Of a DNA stretch of 49,731 nucleotides, positions 8,672 to 17,376 are shown one piece after another. The translations under genes and the position numbers were made by a program. The notes below the pieces were generated by a model. It was not told the origin of the DNA. It saw only the letters and a list, made by a program, of their open reading frames with translations, and made no database searches. Positions within the stretch are counted from its first letter, which is position 1. Each line of letters opens with the position of its first letter. Origin of the DNA: Chloroflexi bacterium GWB2_54_36 (GTDB lineage: Bacteria; Chloroflexota; Anaerolineae; Anaerolineales; Anaerolineaceae). The DNA lies in the NCBI GenBank assembly GCA_001796355.1, contig MGMG01000079.1:1-49731 (forward strand), given 5' to 3'.

Positions 8672-9307
8672 TCAATCGACTATACCGCGCTGCTTTGCGT
8701 AACGTACTAGTTCGGCGCGGCTATGCAGGCTTAGCTTTTCGAGCAAACTCGCCCGGTGGCCTTCAACTGTACGCATACTGATCATCAACTCTTCGCTAAT
8801 TTGCTTGTTCGTGTACCCCTGGGTGATATATTTCAGCACATCTAATTCCCGGCCTGTAAGCGGGTTATCGCTGCCGGGTGCAGTGGGTTTTTCAGTGGTT
8901 TCAGTTAGCACAGACAGCATCAGAACTGGATCGACATACAACTTGCCTTGCTGAACCGTGTGAATGGCCGAAACAAGCTCGGCTTCGGCCGCGCGCTTCA
9001 AGACATAGCCTGAGGCGCCGGCGCGAATGGCTTCCCGAAGCAGGCCTTCGTCTTCGTGCACCGTCAAGATCAATATTTTGGTAGCATACCCACCACCCTT
9101 AATCCGGTGGGTGACCGTGATCCCATCCACATCTGGCATGGAGAGATCCAGAACAAGGATATCGGGCTTCAACTGAGCAACCAATTCGATGGCTTCGACT
9201 CCGCCGCTCGCTTCGCCGATCAATTCAAGGTCGGGATCGCTATGAATCAAAGCCCTCAGTCCACCGCGGACAATAGCATGATCATCGGCAATAACGACTC
9301 TAATCAT
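8672..9307 (-). CDS. NarL/FixJ family response regulator
   Basis: A 211-residue response regulator. The receiver domain (1-120) has the acidic pair DD near residues 8-9, the phospho-acceptor Asp in DILVLDLSMPDVDG, Thr in ILTVHED and Lys in GYVLKRA. The C-terminal LuxR-type HTH (about 145-211) contains LTGRELDVLKYITQGYTNKQISEELMIS followed by MRTVEGHRASLLEKL. It overlaps the upstream kinase gene by 8 bp, so the two form a cognate pair. Targets cannot be read from the sequence; the divergently placed Rhs locus and the downstream importer operon are the closest candidates. Confidence 0.93.
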   Translation of the reverse strand: MIRVVIADDHAIVRGGLRALIHSDPDLELIGEASGGVEAIELVAQLKPDILVLDLSMPDVDGITVTHRIKGGGYATKILILTVHEDEGLLREAIRAGASGYVLKRAAEAELVSAIHTVQQGKLYVDPVLMLSVLTETTEKPTAPGSDNPLTGRELDVLKYITQGYTNKQISEELMISMRTVEGHRASLLEKLSLHSRAELVRYAKQRGIVD

Positions 9308-11333
9308 GGCAGGGGACCTCGGCCCTTACCGTCGTTCCTTTCCCCGGTTCACTTTCGATGGTTAAACTACCGCCCAACATCTCTACCCTCTCGCGCATCC
9401 CAAATAGACCTAGATGGCCGCCATCGGTAGCCAATGAAGGGTAAAATCCAACTCCATTGTCCTCAATAATGGCGATAGCATCATCGCCTTTGAGATTGAT
9501 GACGACATCTACCCGGGTAGCCTGAGCATGCAGGATGACATTGGTCAGCGACTCTTGTACAATCCGGAAAATGGCCGTTTCCACCGCTGATGGAAGCCGG
9601 CGGTTTTGCATGCCGGCGGTCTCAAATTCCACCTTCAACTGATACTGTCGCCGGAATTCGCGGATGTATTGCTCAATCGCAGAGACAAGGCCAACATGGT
9701 CGAGTGAAGCAGGCCGTAAGTTAACAGCAAGAGAATGCAGTTCTTGCTGGATATTATTCACAGTGGATTTTAATTCCTGGACATGCTCTTGAACCGCTTC
9801 AGAGCTTGCTGAATTGCGTTCGAGCAACCCCAATTGGAATATAGCTGCGATCAATAATTGACCCAGTTCATCGTGCAGTTCGCGCGAGAGGTGTAAACGC
9901 TCTTCTTCCTGGGCTTTCATCAAGCGCTGGGAAAGGGCGTGTAACTGCTCGTTTCCTTTCTGGACTTTGTCTAACAGCAAAGAGTTTTGGATGGCGATGG
10001 CGCCAAGGTTGGCGAACGATTGCAGCAGTAGTAGACGGTCTTTGTCGAAAAAATCATCCTGCCGGCTCAATAATTTGAGGAGGGCCAGAGGTTGTTCACC
10101 AAACAGAAGGGGAAAGGATGCAAAACTCTTATAAACGGCCTCATCCGGTATTCGGATAGCGCTGGTTGGACGGGCGGATGTAGGTTCAGGGTTTTCCCGT
10201 TGGGCGCCATCATTCCAAAATGCCGCCAGTAAGGGGAGTTGCTCCATAGCAACACCACTGATCGCTGCCGGGATAAATTCATCGGTGCGCCCGTCGGTTG
10301 CTTCAATCCAGGCGATGTCAACACCGAATTGCTTGCGGGCGAGTTGGCAAATTTTCCCATAGAAATCCTGCTGGCCGAGCGTCGATAGTAAAGTTTCAGA
10401 AGAGCGGTTAAGAGTCGCCAAGTCCAGAACTTTTTGATTCAAAGCATCAGAAGCGCTATGACGCTCAGTAGTAGCAGCCGCAAGGATGAGCGATGTGAGG
10501 GCCACCACCGCCATAAAGGTCTGCAACAAGATCAGGCTATCGTTCTTTGACGAATCGGCGAAGGGACCATAGGTTAGGGTTGTCCCCCAGATGGCAATTC
10601 CGGACACAATCACAATTGCAGCAGTGGCACCTCTTTGCCCGGTGCGCAACGCAGCCCAAATGGTGAACGGAAAAACCACATAGAGCAGTGCGCGGTGCGC
10701 AATTCCGGCAATCTGCGGTGTAAAGAAAACATACCAGGTGACAACTGCCAGTGCAATGAATACGACCGCGCTTTCCAGTTTGCGGCGAAGAGAAAGCCGA
10801 TCGATGGAGCGCGATCCCCAAACGAGAAGAAATGGCCCAACTACCAGTGCTCCAAGGAAATCGCCTATCCACCATGTTGTCCATATCTGCCAGAAGGCTG
10901 GCGCAAGCGATCCGTCGGTAAGCAGCAGAGAAATTGCGCCGATGGTAGCGCTTAGCGCTGTGCAGGAAATTGCTGCCAGGATCAAGCTGATAACATCCCT
11001 GATTCGATCCAGGTTGGGGTGGAAGGGACCAAAACGGCGAAGCAAATACACCAGAGCCAGGGCTTCAAGGGTGTTTCCTATGGCCATACCAATCGCCAGG
11101 GTTAAAGGCGCGCCGGTCAGCAAGGAACCAAGAATTACAGCCAGCGTTATTGCGGGCCACAACTGCCAGCCAAAAAGCAGTAAGGCTGCGACGGCAATTC
11201 CGGTTGGCGGCCAGACGGGTGAGGTGTTGGACTGCACGTAAGCCATACTCAGGCCAATCACGACGCCCAGCCGGTAAATGACCGCGAGACCGAGGAGTTT
11301 TAAGAGGTATTTCAGAACCGGATTTAATTTCAT
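9300..11333 (-). CDS. MASE1-GAF sensor histidine kinase (NarX-type transmitter)
   Basis: About 677 residues. The N-terminal half carries about eight membrane segments with the MASE1 pattern (SNTSPVWPPTGIAVAALLLFG near residue 35). A GAF-like domain follows at roughly 310-460. A HisKA_3 dimerisation domain has the H-box SRELHDELGQ near 490, and the HATPase domain contains DNGVGF and GHLGLFGMRERVEMLGGSL. I prefer the ATG at 11333; an in-frame TTG at 11345 would add four residues. A TATAAT lies 12 bases before this ATG, so the transcript may be nearly leaderless. The input signal is unknown. Confidence 0.9.
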   Translation of the reverse strand: MKLNPVLKYLLKLLGLAVIYRLGVVIGLSMAYVQSNTSPVWPPTGIAVAALLLFGWQLWPAITLAVILGSLLTGAPLTLAIGMAIGNTLEALALVYLLRRFGPFHPNLDRIRDVISLILAAISCTALSATIGAISLLLTDGSLAPAFWQIWTTWWIGDFLGALVVGPFLLVWGSRSIDRLSLRRKLESAVVFIALAVVTWYVFFTPQIAGIAHRALLYVVFPFTIWAALRTGQRGATAAIVIVSGIAIWGTTLTYGPFADSSKNDSLILLQTFMAVVALTSLILAAATTERHSASDALNQKVLDLATLNRSSETLLSTLGQQDFYGKICQLARKQFGVDIAWIEATDGRTDEFIPAAISGVAMEQLPLLAAFWNDGAQRENPEPTSARPTSAIRIPDEAVYKSFASFPLLFGEQPLALLKLLSRQDDFFDKDRLLLLQSFANLGAIAIQNSLLLDKVQKGNEQLHALSQRLMKAQEEERLHLSRELHDELGQLLIAAIFQLGLLERNSASSEAVQEHVQELKSTVNNIQQELHSLAVNLRPASLDHVGLVSAIEQYIREFRRQYQLKVEFETAGMQNRRLPSAVETAIFRIVQESLTNVILHAQATRVDVVINLKGDDAIAIIEDNGVGFYPSLATDGGHLGLFGMRERVEMLGGSLTIESEPGKGTTVRAEVPCHD

Positions 11334-11344
11334 GGGGTAATTCA

Positions 11345-11350
11345 ATTATA
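11345..11350 (-). promoter_or_regulatory. Possible -10 box for the MASE1 kinase operon
   Basis: A perfect TATAAT on the minus strand ends 12 bases before the preferred ATG. No convincing -35 hexamer is seen at 17 bp, and no ribosome site lies between the box and the ATG. Confidence 0.35.
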
Positions 11351-11617
11351 GCGAAGATACGGAGGAAGCAGCATATAATCGAACCAGTGAGCAAGTTTAA
11401 CAAAAGTGGGCAATGAAGTTATTGGGGTTCCGGATCAGGTAAATAATCCCTAAATTTTTCCTGCCAGACAAATTTATTTTTCAGCCATTAATATTTCGAA
11501 GAAAAGCTGAAGAAACCTCGCCCAATTGAAGCCTAGTGCGAAGCCTACCCATCAGTATAATAAAAAAGGAACAATGTAAGCTTTAATATCTAGTTGGTTT
11601 ACCACTGCTGCAAATTA
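11351..11617. other. Intergenic between the divergent kinase and Rhs genes
   Basis: AT-rich sequence holding the promoters of two divergent units. I find no coding sequence, repeat or copy of the 53-bp regulon motif. Confidence 0.4.
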
Positions 11618-11629
11618 GGGGAGGAAAAC

Positions 11630-12010
11630 ATGGCGAACTTTATCCATCTAGTTGTTATTATGTCAATGATGCTGCAGGGTGTGGTACAAATCTCATCCAA
11701 TGCCTCTGTCTTTAAGGAGGAGAAAAACCAGCCTTCGATCGAAACAGATATTCCTGAATTTGCAGCAACCCCAACCTTTATCCCAACAGAAAACAATAAT
11801 CCAACTGAAACAAGGGAACCGCCCATCAGAGTCGGTAAAAACGGCGGTGTTGTCAGTGGGTTCGATGGAAACGTAAAAGTACAATGCCCTGCTGAAGCTC
11901 TCTCTGAAGAATTTGACGTTGAGGTTGGGCTTCCAAAATATCCTGATCAAGTTCCAGGTGGACGGATTGGTCGGGCGTGCGGTCACGCGGGCAACGCTGA
12001 AATTGTATAA
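11630..12010 (+). pseudogene. Exported Rhs-type N-terminal segment, frame-broken from the next open frame
   Basis: A strong GGGGAGG site precedes ATG 11630. The 126-residue product starts with a signal-peptide-like helix and a Pro/Thr/Asn-rich spacer. It ends in a short beta-rich segment (GGVVSGFDGNVKVQCPAEALSEEFDVEVG) of the sort seen at the N-termini of large Rhs proteins. Past about 11930 the recognisable coding sequence continues in a different frame, in the 611-residue frame that starts at 11913, while this frame degenerates into GGRIGRACGHAGNAEIV. The gene therefore looks like a fusion of two parts of a longer ancestor that went out of frame. A sequencing indel or programmed frameshift would be the alternatives. 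Confidence 0.6.
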
Positions 12011-13748
12011 TATCAGCAGCTCAGACATTGGCGGCTACTTCTACCGGGTGAACGACCAGAGCTGGGAAGAAGAAACGGTCACCTGGAATAATGCGCCTGC
12101 ACACGATAACACACTGGTGGCTTCGCTGGGTGCGGTAACGACTGGCACCTGGTACACTGTTGATATAACCCCTTTGATCACCACCGATGGGACGTATTCG
12201 CTGCGGGTGAGCAGCACCTCCAGCAACGGCGCAGACTATGTGTCGAAGGAAGGCGCCAACCCACCGTTGCTGGAGATCGTGGTGGGAAATACCTCCACCG
12301 CCACGGCCACTGAAACTGCGACAGCCACATCTACACTTTTGGCGACCGATACGCCAACCGCAACCGCCACGCCCACACTATTGGCAACTGATACGCCAAC
12401 CGCAACTGCCACGCTCACGAACACTGCGTTACCAACCGCCACACCTACGTCCACCAAAACCGTCACCCCTACCGCCACCAAAACCGCCACTCCTACATCC
12501 ACCAAGACCGCTACCCCGACGCCCACTAAAACTTTTACCCCCACAGCCACCCCCACCCCGCAGACCTATACCATGACCTACAGCTATGACGGCGATGGCA
12601 GGCTGGTCAAATCAGTAGTGAATGGGATCGTCACCTATTACGTCGGCGCGCACTACGAAAAGACGGTACAAGGCAGCCAGCAAAATGAGCGCAAGTACTA
12701 TTTTGCAGGCGCAAACCGCATTGCCATGCGCGAGAACGGCACCTTAACATGGTTACTCACTGACCATTTGGGCTCGACCAGCGTGACAGCCAACGCCAGC
12801 GGAAACCTGGTTAGTTCTTTACGCTACACGGCCTTCGGCGAGGTGCGGACTGCTTCCGGTACCACCGCAACCGATTACCGTTACACCGGCCAGCGCAGCG
12901 AAGCCGAGATCGGGTTGTACTACTACGTGGCAAGATTTTACGACCCGGTGCTAGGGCGGTTCATCAGTGCGGATAGTATTGTGCCGGAGCCATACAATCC
13001 ACAGGATTGGGATCGCTATAGTTATACGCTGAATGACCCGGTCAATCATACCGATCCAACCGGTCATGACACTTGTGATGAGGATGGCAATTGCTACAAC
13101 AACAACGGCTGGTATCCAGCAGTCGGTAAGCATTTTAGTGTTACATATACCTGGAAGAAAATGATCAAGACTAATTACGGAATAAACATGGAGAAGGGGG
13201 ACAAGGAGTGGGACTCACCAAACTTGCGCCTCATGTACGGAAGTTTAGGTATCGTAAACACTTCTACAAGCGGCAACCTTCGAGCAATGGCGGCAGGATC
13301 CACCTTTAAGTTGATGGAGCATGCCTCGGGAGGTGGCGATTACTACGGTGTAACCCACACACAGCGACCCACAGGCATCGATTTTTACACAAAAGGCACC
13401 CAACCACTCCGTCAAATGAACATTTATCATGAGGTTGGACATTTGCTTGACAATGTTCCCGGGACGTGGGATGTGTTTACCAATGCCGTCAAAAGCCAGA
13501 ACAATCCGAGTTGGGTAGGGAGTGATCAGAAAATCAACCCAGAAGCCTTATTGATGAGTAGAGTTAAGGATCCGAACTATCCACCTGTGGCTGCCAGACA
13601 GACATACAGTAATTTCGGGCCGTCCGAACAATGGGCAGACGCTTTTGCAAATTATGTTGCCGGGAACATAAACTTGGCTAGTGTCATAGGTACAGATATG
13701 TTTAATTTCGTACGCAGTGCACTTGCTCCATTTATCGGTACTCCGTAG
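11913..13748 (+). CDS. DNRLRE-type / mini-Rhs core protein with C-terminal metallopeptidase tip
   Basis: A 611-residue frame. Residues about 8-125 resemble a DNRLRE/CBM96-like beta domain (TLKLYNISSSDIGGYFY, WEEETVTWNNAP). A Thr/Pro-rich linker of about 85 residues follows. A single Rhs core runs from about 215 to 355 and ends in YYYVARFYDPVLGRFISAD. The tip (about 390-611) carries the zinc motif HEVGH (IYHEVGHLLDN) and a downstream EQWADAFANYVAG segment that could supply the third Glu ligand, so it is probably a gluzincin-type toxin domain. The usual array of many Rhs repeats is missing, and the first residues look frame-broken from the exported segment upstream, so secretion is uncertain. 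Confidence 0.75.
   Translation: MTLRLGFQNILIKFQVDGLVGRAVTRATLKLYNISSSDIGGYFYRVNDQSWEEETVTWNNAPAHDNTLVASLGAVTTGTWYTVDITPLITTDGTYSLRVSSTSSNGADYVSKEGANPPLLEIVVGNTSTATATETATATSTLLATDTPTATATPTLLATDTPTATATLTNTALPTATPTSTKTVTPTATKTATPTSTKTATPTPTKTFTPTATPTPQTYTMTYSYDGDGRLVKSVVNGIVTYYVGAHYEKTVQGSQQNERKYYFAGANRIAMRENGTLTWLLTDHLGSTSVTANASGNLVSSLRYTAFGEVRTASGTTATDYRYTGQRSEAEIGLYYYVARFYDPVLGRFISADSIVPEPYNPQDWDRYSYTLNDPVNHTDPTGHDTCDEDGNCYNNNGWYPAVGKHFSVTYTWKKMIKTNYGINMEKGDKEWDSPNLRLMYGSLGIVNTSTSGNLRAMAAGSTFKLMEHASGGGDYYGVTHTQRPTGIDFYTKGTQPLRQMNIYHEVGHLLDNVPGTWDVFTNAVKSQNNPSWVGSDQKINPEALLMSRVKDPNYPPVAARQTYSNFGPSEQWADAFANYVAGNINLASVIGTDMFNFVRSALAPFIGTP
12285..12560 (+). repeat. Thr/Pro-rich low-complexity coding repeat
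   Basis: Degenerate repeats of ACN-GCN-ACN codons (units such as TATATPT and TSTKTATPT) encode an extended linker. On the other strand the same DNA reads as a spurious Val/Ala-rich frame. Part of the linker recurs before the third Rhs module at about 16913-16955. Confidence 0.8.
12558..12975 (+). repeat. Rhs core repeat, copy 1
   Basis: About 420 bp encoding YTMTYSYDGDGR through LGRFISAD. Near-identical DNA recurs at 14907-15231 (5' part lost) and 16953-17376 (with a 36-bp insertion). The repeats end exactly where the three tips start to differ. Confidence 0.9.
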
Positions 13749-13777
13749 TCATTGCTACGATCAGAAAGAGGGCAACG

Positions 13778-14674
13778 ATGAAATGTATATCTCGTACGTG
13801 TATATCTCTGGTCTTGGCATTCGTGCTTGCCGGATGCAGTGTGATCGTACCCACGACATTACCCACACAGATGGAGCCACCTCCGATCTCTACAGACATC
13901 TCCACCTCCACAATCCTTCCATCTCAAACACCTACGCCCCTTGCATCAATTGAGCAGCCGGTTCCAACGCTTATCTCGACTTTCACAAGGACGCCGCTCA
14001 CCACCCTGGAGCCAAAGGAAGCGGCGGAAGCGATCAGGGTATTGTTACAGGAGTCGGTGGATTGTGCTGCTCCCTGCTTCTGGGGAATCACGCCGGGACA
14101 AACCACGCTCGAGGAAGCCGGTGACATTTTCAGCCACTTCGGTCTTCCCATGTCAAGTACAACCTTTAACGGCAAAGATTACTCTGACACTCGCTATGAA
14201 TTCGATAACGGCCTATCTATAGGAGTGACTCTCACTATCCAGAAAGGTCTTGTGGATAACATCCGAATCATAATCATTCCCGAGAAGCAGAAAGTTGGAA
14301 CTCGACGGGAATGGTTAGCTTACTCTCCGGAGACGCTGATCAAGCGTTATGGTCCGCCTACACGCGTGGGTTTGGCCGCCGACTGGGGCCCAGGACCTTT
14401 TTTCTCGATGCAAATGTATTACGAGCCATTGGATTTGATTGTGGAATATGCCGGTGACAGCATTATCCCTGCCCAGAGGGGGACATCGGTAGTATGTCCT
14501 TTGGCAGTCCAGTTTGATTCGGTTAGGCTTTGGTTGGGCGAGAACCCTGCCTATCCACCCGGCCCGGACGTACCGCTGGACGAGGTAACACCATTGTCGG
14601 TAGATGAGTTCTCCCAATTGATGATCGGCGATCTGGATGATGCCTGTTTTATGTTTGACGGGAACGCATATTAA
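13778..14674 (+). CDS. Lipoprotein, possible immunity partner of the metallopeptidase tip
   Basis: A 298-residue predicted lipoprotein. The signal helix ends in the lipobox LAGC (Cys near residue 20), followed by a Ser/Thr/Pro-rich spacer to about residue 75. The globular part starts with VDCAAPCFWGITPGQTTLEEA, a pattern I associate with uncharacterised Chloroflexota lipoproteins. It begins 29 bp after the metallopeptidase-tip stop on the same strand, the usual place for an immunity gene. Membrane anchoring would fit protection against a toxin acting outside the cytoplasm. Both the pairing and the function are inferred. Confidence 0.7.
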   Translation: MKCISRTCISLVLAFVLAGCSVIVPTTLPTQMEPPPISTDISTSTILPSQTPTPLASIEQPVPTLISTFTRTPLTTLEPKEAAEAIRVLLQESVDCAAPCFWGITPGQTTLEEAGDIFSHFGLPMSSTTFNGKDYSDTRYEFDNGLSIGVTLTIQKGLVDNIRIIIIPEKQKVGTRREWLAYSPETLIKRYGPPTRVGLAADWGPGPFFSMQMYYEPLDLIVEYAGDSIIPAQRGTSVVCPLAVQFDSVRLWLGENPAYPPGPDVPLDEVTPLSVDEFSQLMIGDLDDACFMFDGNAY

Positions 14675-14861
14675 TCAGAAAGATAAATCTTCGGACACAT
14701 TGGGTCTTTTAATTTAGATGCTGGAGGTAAACAAGGCTGCTGAACCTGACAACTCCCACCTCTATCCCCACGCCCACGGAACTCTCCATCGCCCTTAAGG
14801 CGGAACTCAGCCAGTTGCAGCCCGGTGTGGAAACCCTGGAAGCGGCCTGGCAGGTAGACTG

Positions 14862-16001
14862 GTGAAATCGGTCCTGGGAGATGTAGTCATGAATTCTGTT
14901 AGATCGCACTACGAAAAGAAGGTGCAAGGCAGCCAACAGACCGAGCGCAAGTACTATTTTGCGGGCGCAAACCGCATCGCCATGCGCGAGAACGGCACCC
15001 TTACCTGGCTCATTTCAGACCATCTTGGCTCCACGACCGTCACCGCCAATGCCAGCGGCAACTTGGTTAGCTCCCTGAGGTACGCTGCCTTTGGTGAGGT
15101 GCGCGCTGCCAGTGGTGTGACCACAACGGACTACCGCTACACTGGGCAGCGCAGCGAAGCCGAAATTGGGTTGTACTACTATGTGGCAAGATTCTACGAC
15201 CCAGTACTGGGACGATTCATTAGCGCGGATACAATCATCCCGAATCCAGGTAATCCACTTTCTTATGATCGGTATGCGTACGTCAATTCCAACCCAATAA
15301 ATTTCAATGACCCAAGTGGGCATATGCAATCATGCGCTGACGGAGATTTGGGCGGGGGATGTGGAGGTGATGGAACAGCGCCTTATATTATTAACAAGTA
15401 TCAACAATTAAAATTAAAAGGGCCGGCCTATCACTGGGAAGGGATCAACCAACAGGAACGAGCAGCCTTAATCCAAAATGGATATACCGAGGGGGAATGG
15501 AACGATGCGGTTGTTTATTCGGGGGTAAGTGATGTTGCTGGGACGAAGTATGATCCAGTAATGTGGTTCGTTGGTGCGATCCCAGCAGCTAAGGGCGCAC
15601 AGTTGGTTGCTTTCGCCACAAGCAAAGCAATTGGTGCTGCACCTTCAGCTCTAAATAACTATAAACCGTCGACACAGCCCATCATAAAACCTTGGAATCT
15701 TCTTAGAAACGAAGTCAAGGGTACCGGCTTACAAACCCACCACATCATCGAGCAACGACTCGCGCGTGCTCTTGGTCAGACAGTTGCTCAGACAAGGAAT
15801 TGGTTGAGCGCGTCACTAACACCAGAAGAACATCAGATTTTTACAAATTAATAGCGGAGCGCGATTGGGTATATCACATCAAACAACCCAATTAATACAA
15901 CAACCGCAAAAGCAAATGATGTTTGGATGGCTGCTCAACGGATTTATGCGGAATATCCCGCCTTTTTGGAAGCAGCTAGAAGAACCATTTTTGGTAATTA
16001 A
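14862..16001 (+). pseudogene. Rhs core with HNH/LHH-type nuclease tip, interrupted by two in-frame stops
   Basis: The frame from GTG 14862 encodes a 5'-truncated Rhs core (HYEKKVQGSQQ through LGRFISAD), a variable segment and a nuclease-like tip with GLQTHHIIEQRLARALGQ and SLTPEEHQIFTN. TAA and TAG at 15849-15854 then stop it. Directly after them the same frame continues with RSAIGYITSNN...YPAFLEAARRTIFGN for 48 codons to TAA at 15999. That is the expected end of this nuclease family, where FTN is followed by a short linker, Trp and Arg. The TAG could be a mutated TGG. Because frame and length are kept, recent nonsense mutation is the simplest reading. The putative immunity gene downstream is intact. 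Confidence 0.8.
14907..15231 (+). repeat. Rhs core repeat, copy 2 (5'-truncated)
   Basis: Homologous to 12638-12975 and 17078-17376. Homology fades upstream of CACTACGAAAAG, where copies 1 and 3 continue for about 80-100 bp more. Only a faint AAATCGGTC-like trace remains at 14865. Confidence 0.85.
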
Positions 16002-16015
16002 TGTAGGTGATAGAT

Positions 16016-16846
16016 ATGAAAATATTACATAGAATTAGCATCAACTCAGTGAAGGACGCTGAATTAATGTCGGTGGTAACTAAGTTTAATATTGACCACA
16101 CTGCAATCGCATCGCCTAGTGGTGGTAGCCAGTTAGTCACCTTTGTAATCGAAGAAACCAATGATCGGTGGCCGGTGATATCAAGATTGGTTTCAATAAG
16201 GGGAGCAGTTGATCTAGCAGAAACTTTCTTTTCAGATGAGGAGATTAGAACTGCTGAATGGCTTCGTCTTATTTCAACCTTTGAACAAGGATATCCTCAG
16301 CCGAAGATGGATTGGCCTCTCAAGCAATCCAGCCGCGAACTTCTTTGCGCCAAATGTGTCACCTATAAACAGATTGCGCCGATGCGTGTGGCAAAAGAAC
16401 CGCACATGGGCAAAAAATCATTCATGTCCCTCATCTGGGAAAACGAAATTTTTTGCACTCCTGAGGTATTTCGAGGACTGGAAGAGATCCAGGCAAAAGG
16501 GTACGAGGAATGGGATGTTCTAATCCATAAGACAGGACAGATTTCAGAGAAAGTTCGACAGTTATTCATACCTGCTATTGCTGGCCTAGGCGTGTTGGTT
16601 GAGGATGATTTGAATCGGACTACCTGCCCCACCTGTGGCACAACCAAATATTATCCCCATGTAAAGGGAGCCATGCGAATAAAAAGGGAGGCATTAATTC
16701 CTGATACTGATTTCTTGCTGACCAATGAATGGTTTGGCCATGGGTTGTTGGCCTGGCGCGAGATATTGATTTCAAGTCGGATAGCAAAACTAATTCTTGA
16801 CAAAAAATGGAGTGGCGTTCGTTTTAAAGTCGTGGACGTGGTCTAG
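16016..16846 (+). CDS. Putative immunity protein with CxxC pairs, next to the nuclease tip
   Basis: A 276-residue soluble protein. ATG 16016 is preceded by an AGGTGAT-type site and lies 14 bp after the decayed nuclease tip. Residues about 110-115 hold CAKC and about 203-208 hold CPTCG, which together could bind one zinc. The C-terminal part (TNEWFGHGLLAWREILISSRIAKLILDKKWSGVRF) resembles the ends of DUF1629/Imm11-like and double-CXXCG immunity-type proteins. No signal peptide or membrane helix is seen, as expected for neutralising a cytoplasmic nuclease. The immunity role is inferred from position and resemblance. The gene is intact although its toxin partner is interrupted. Confidence 0.65.
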   Translation: MKILHRISINSVKDAELMSVVTKFNIDHTAIASPSGGSQLVTFVIEETNDRWPVISRLVSIRGAVDLAETFFSDEEIRTAEWLRLISTFEQGYPQPKMDWPLKQSSRELLCAKCVTYKQIAPMRVAKEPHMGKKSFMSLIWENEIFCTPEVFRGLEEIQAKGYEEWDVLIHKTGQISEKVRQLFIPAIAGLGVLVEDDLNRTTCPTCGTTKYYPHVKGAMRIKREALIPDTDFLLTNEWFGHGLLAWREILISSRIAKLILDKKWSGVRFKVVDVV

Positions 16847-16952
16847 GAATAGCATATCTAATATTTTTAGACCATGTACGAGAACGGCGTCCTCCAACGA
16901 AATCCATTTACAGACCGCCACCCAGACCTCAACCCCAACCGCCACCCCCACC
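16847..16952 (+). other. Junction between module 2 immunity gene and module 3 core
   Basis: About 60 bp of AT-rich sequence passes abruptly into the Thr/Pro-rich linker coding DNA (ACCGCCACCCCC-type) that precedes the Rhs core. No independent start signal for the third module is evident, so it looks like a recombined tip rather than an independently expressed gene. Confidence 0.45.
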
Positions 16953-17376
16953 CCGCAGACTTATACCATGACCTACAGCTATGATGGCGATGGTCGCGAT
17001 CTTTGCACCCCCGAGCGAAGCGAGAGGGGCAGGCTGGTAAAGTCGGTGGTGAATGGGATTGTCACCTATTACGTCGGCGCGCACTACGAAAAGACGGTAC
17101 AAGGCAGCCAGCAAAACGAGCGCAAGTACTATTTTGCGGGCGCAAACCGCATCGCCATGCGCGAGAACGGCACTTTAACGTGGTTGATTTCTGACCAACT
17201 TGGCTCCACCAGCGTGACGGCCAACGCCAGCGGCAACCTGTTAAGCTCCCTGCGTTACACGGCCTTTGGTGAGGTGCGCGCTGCCAGCGGCACGACCTCC
17301 ACCGACTACCGCTACACCGGGCAGCGAAACGAAGCCGAAATTGGGCTGTATTACTATGTGGCGAGATTCTACGACC
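16953..17376 (+). repeat. Rhs core repeat, copy 3
   Basis: Near-identical to copy 1 except for a 36-bp in-frame insertion at about 16995-17030. Homology ends at YYYVARFYDP; the following residues (YLNHWTQPDTI) are of the alternative Rhs-core ending, so recombination or independent origin of the core end is likely. Confidence 0.85.

Noticed and set aside
12236..12556. Val/Ala/Gly-repeat protein on the minus strand
   Set aside because: It is the antisense of the Thr/Pro linker repeats of the Rhs protein.
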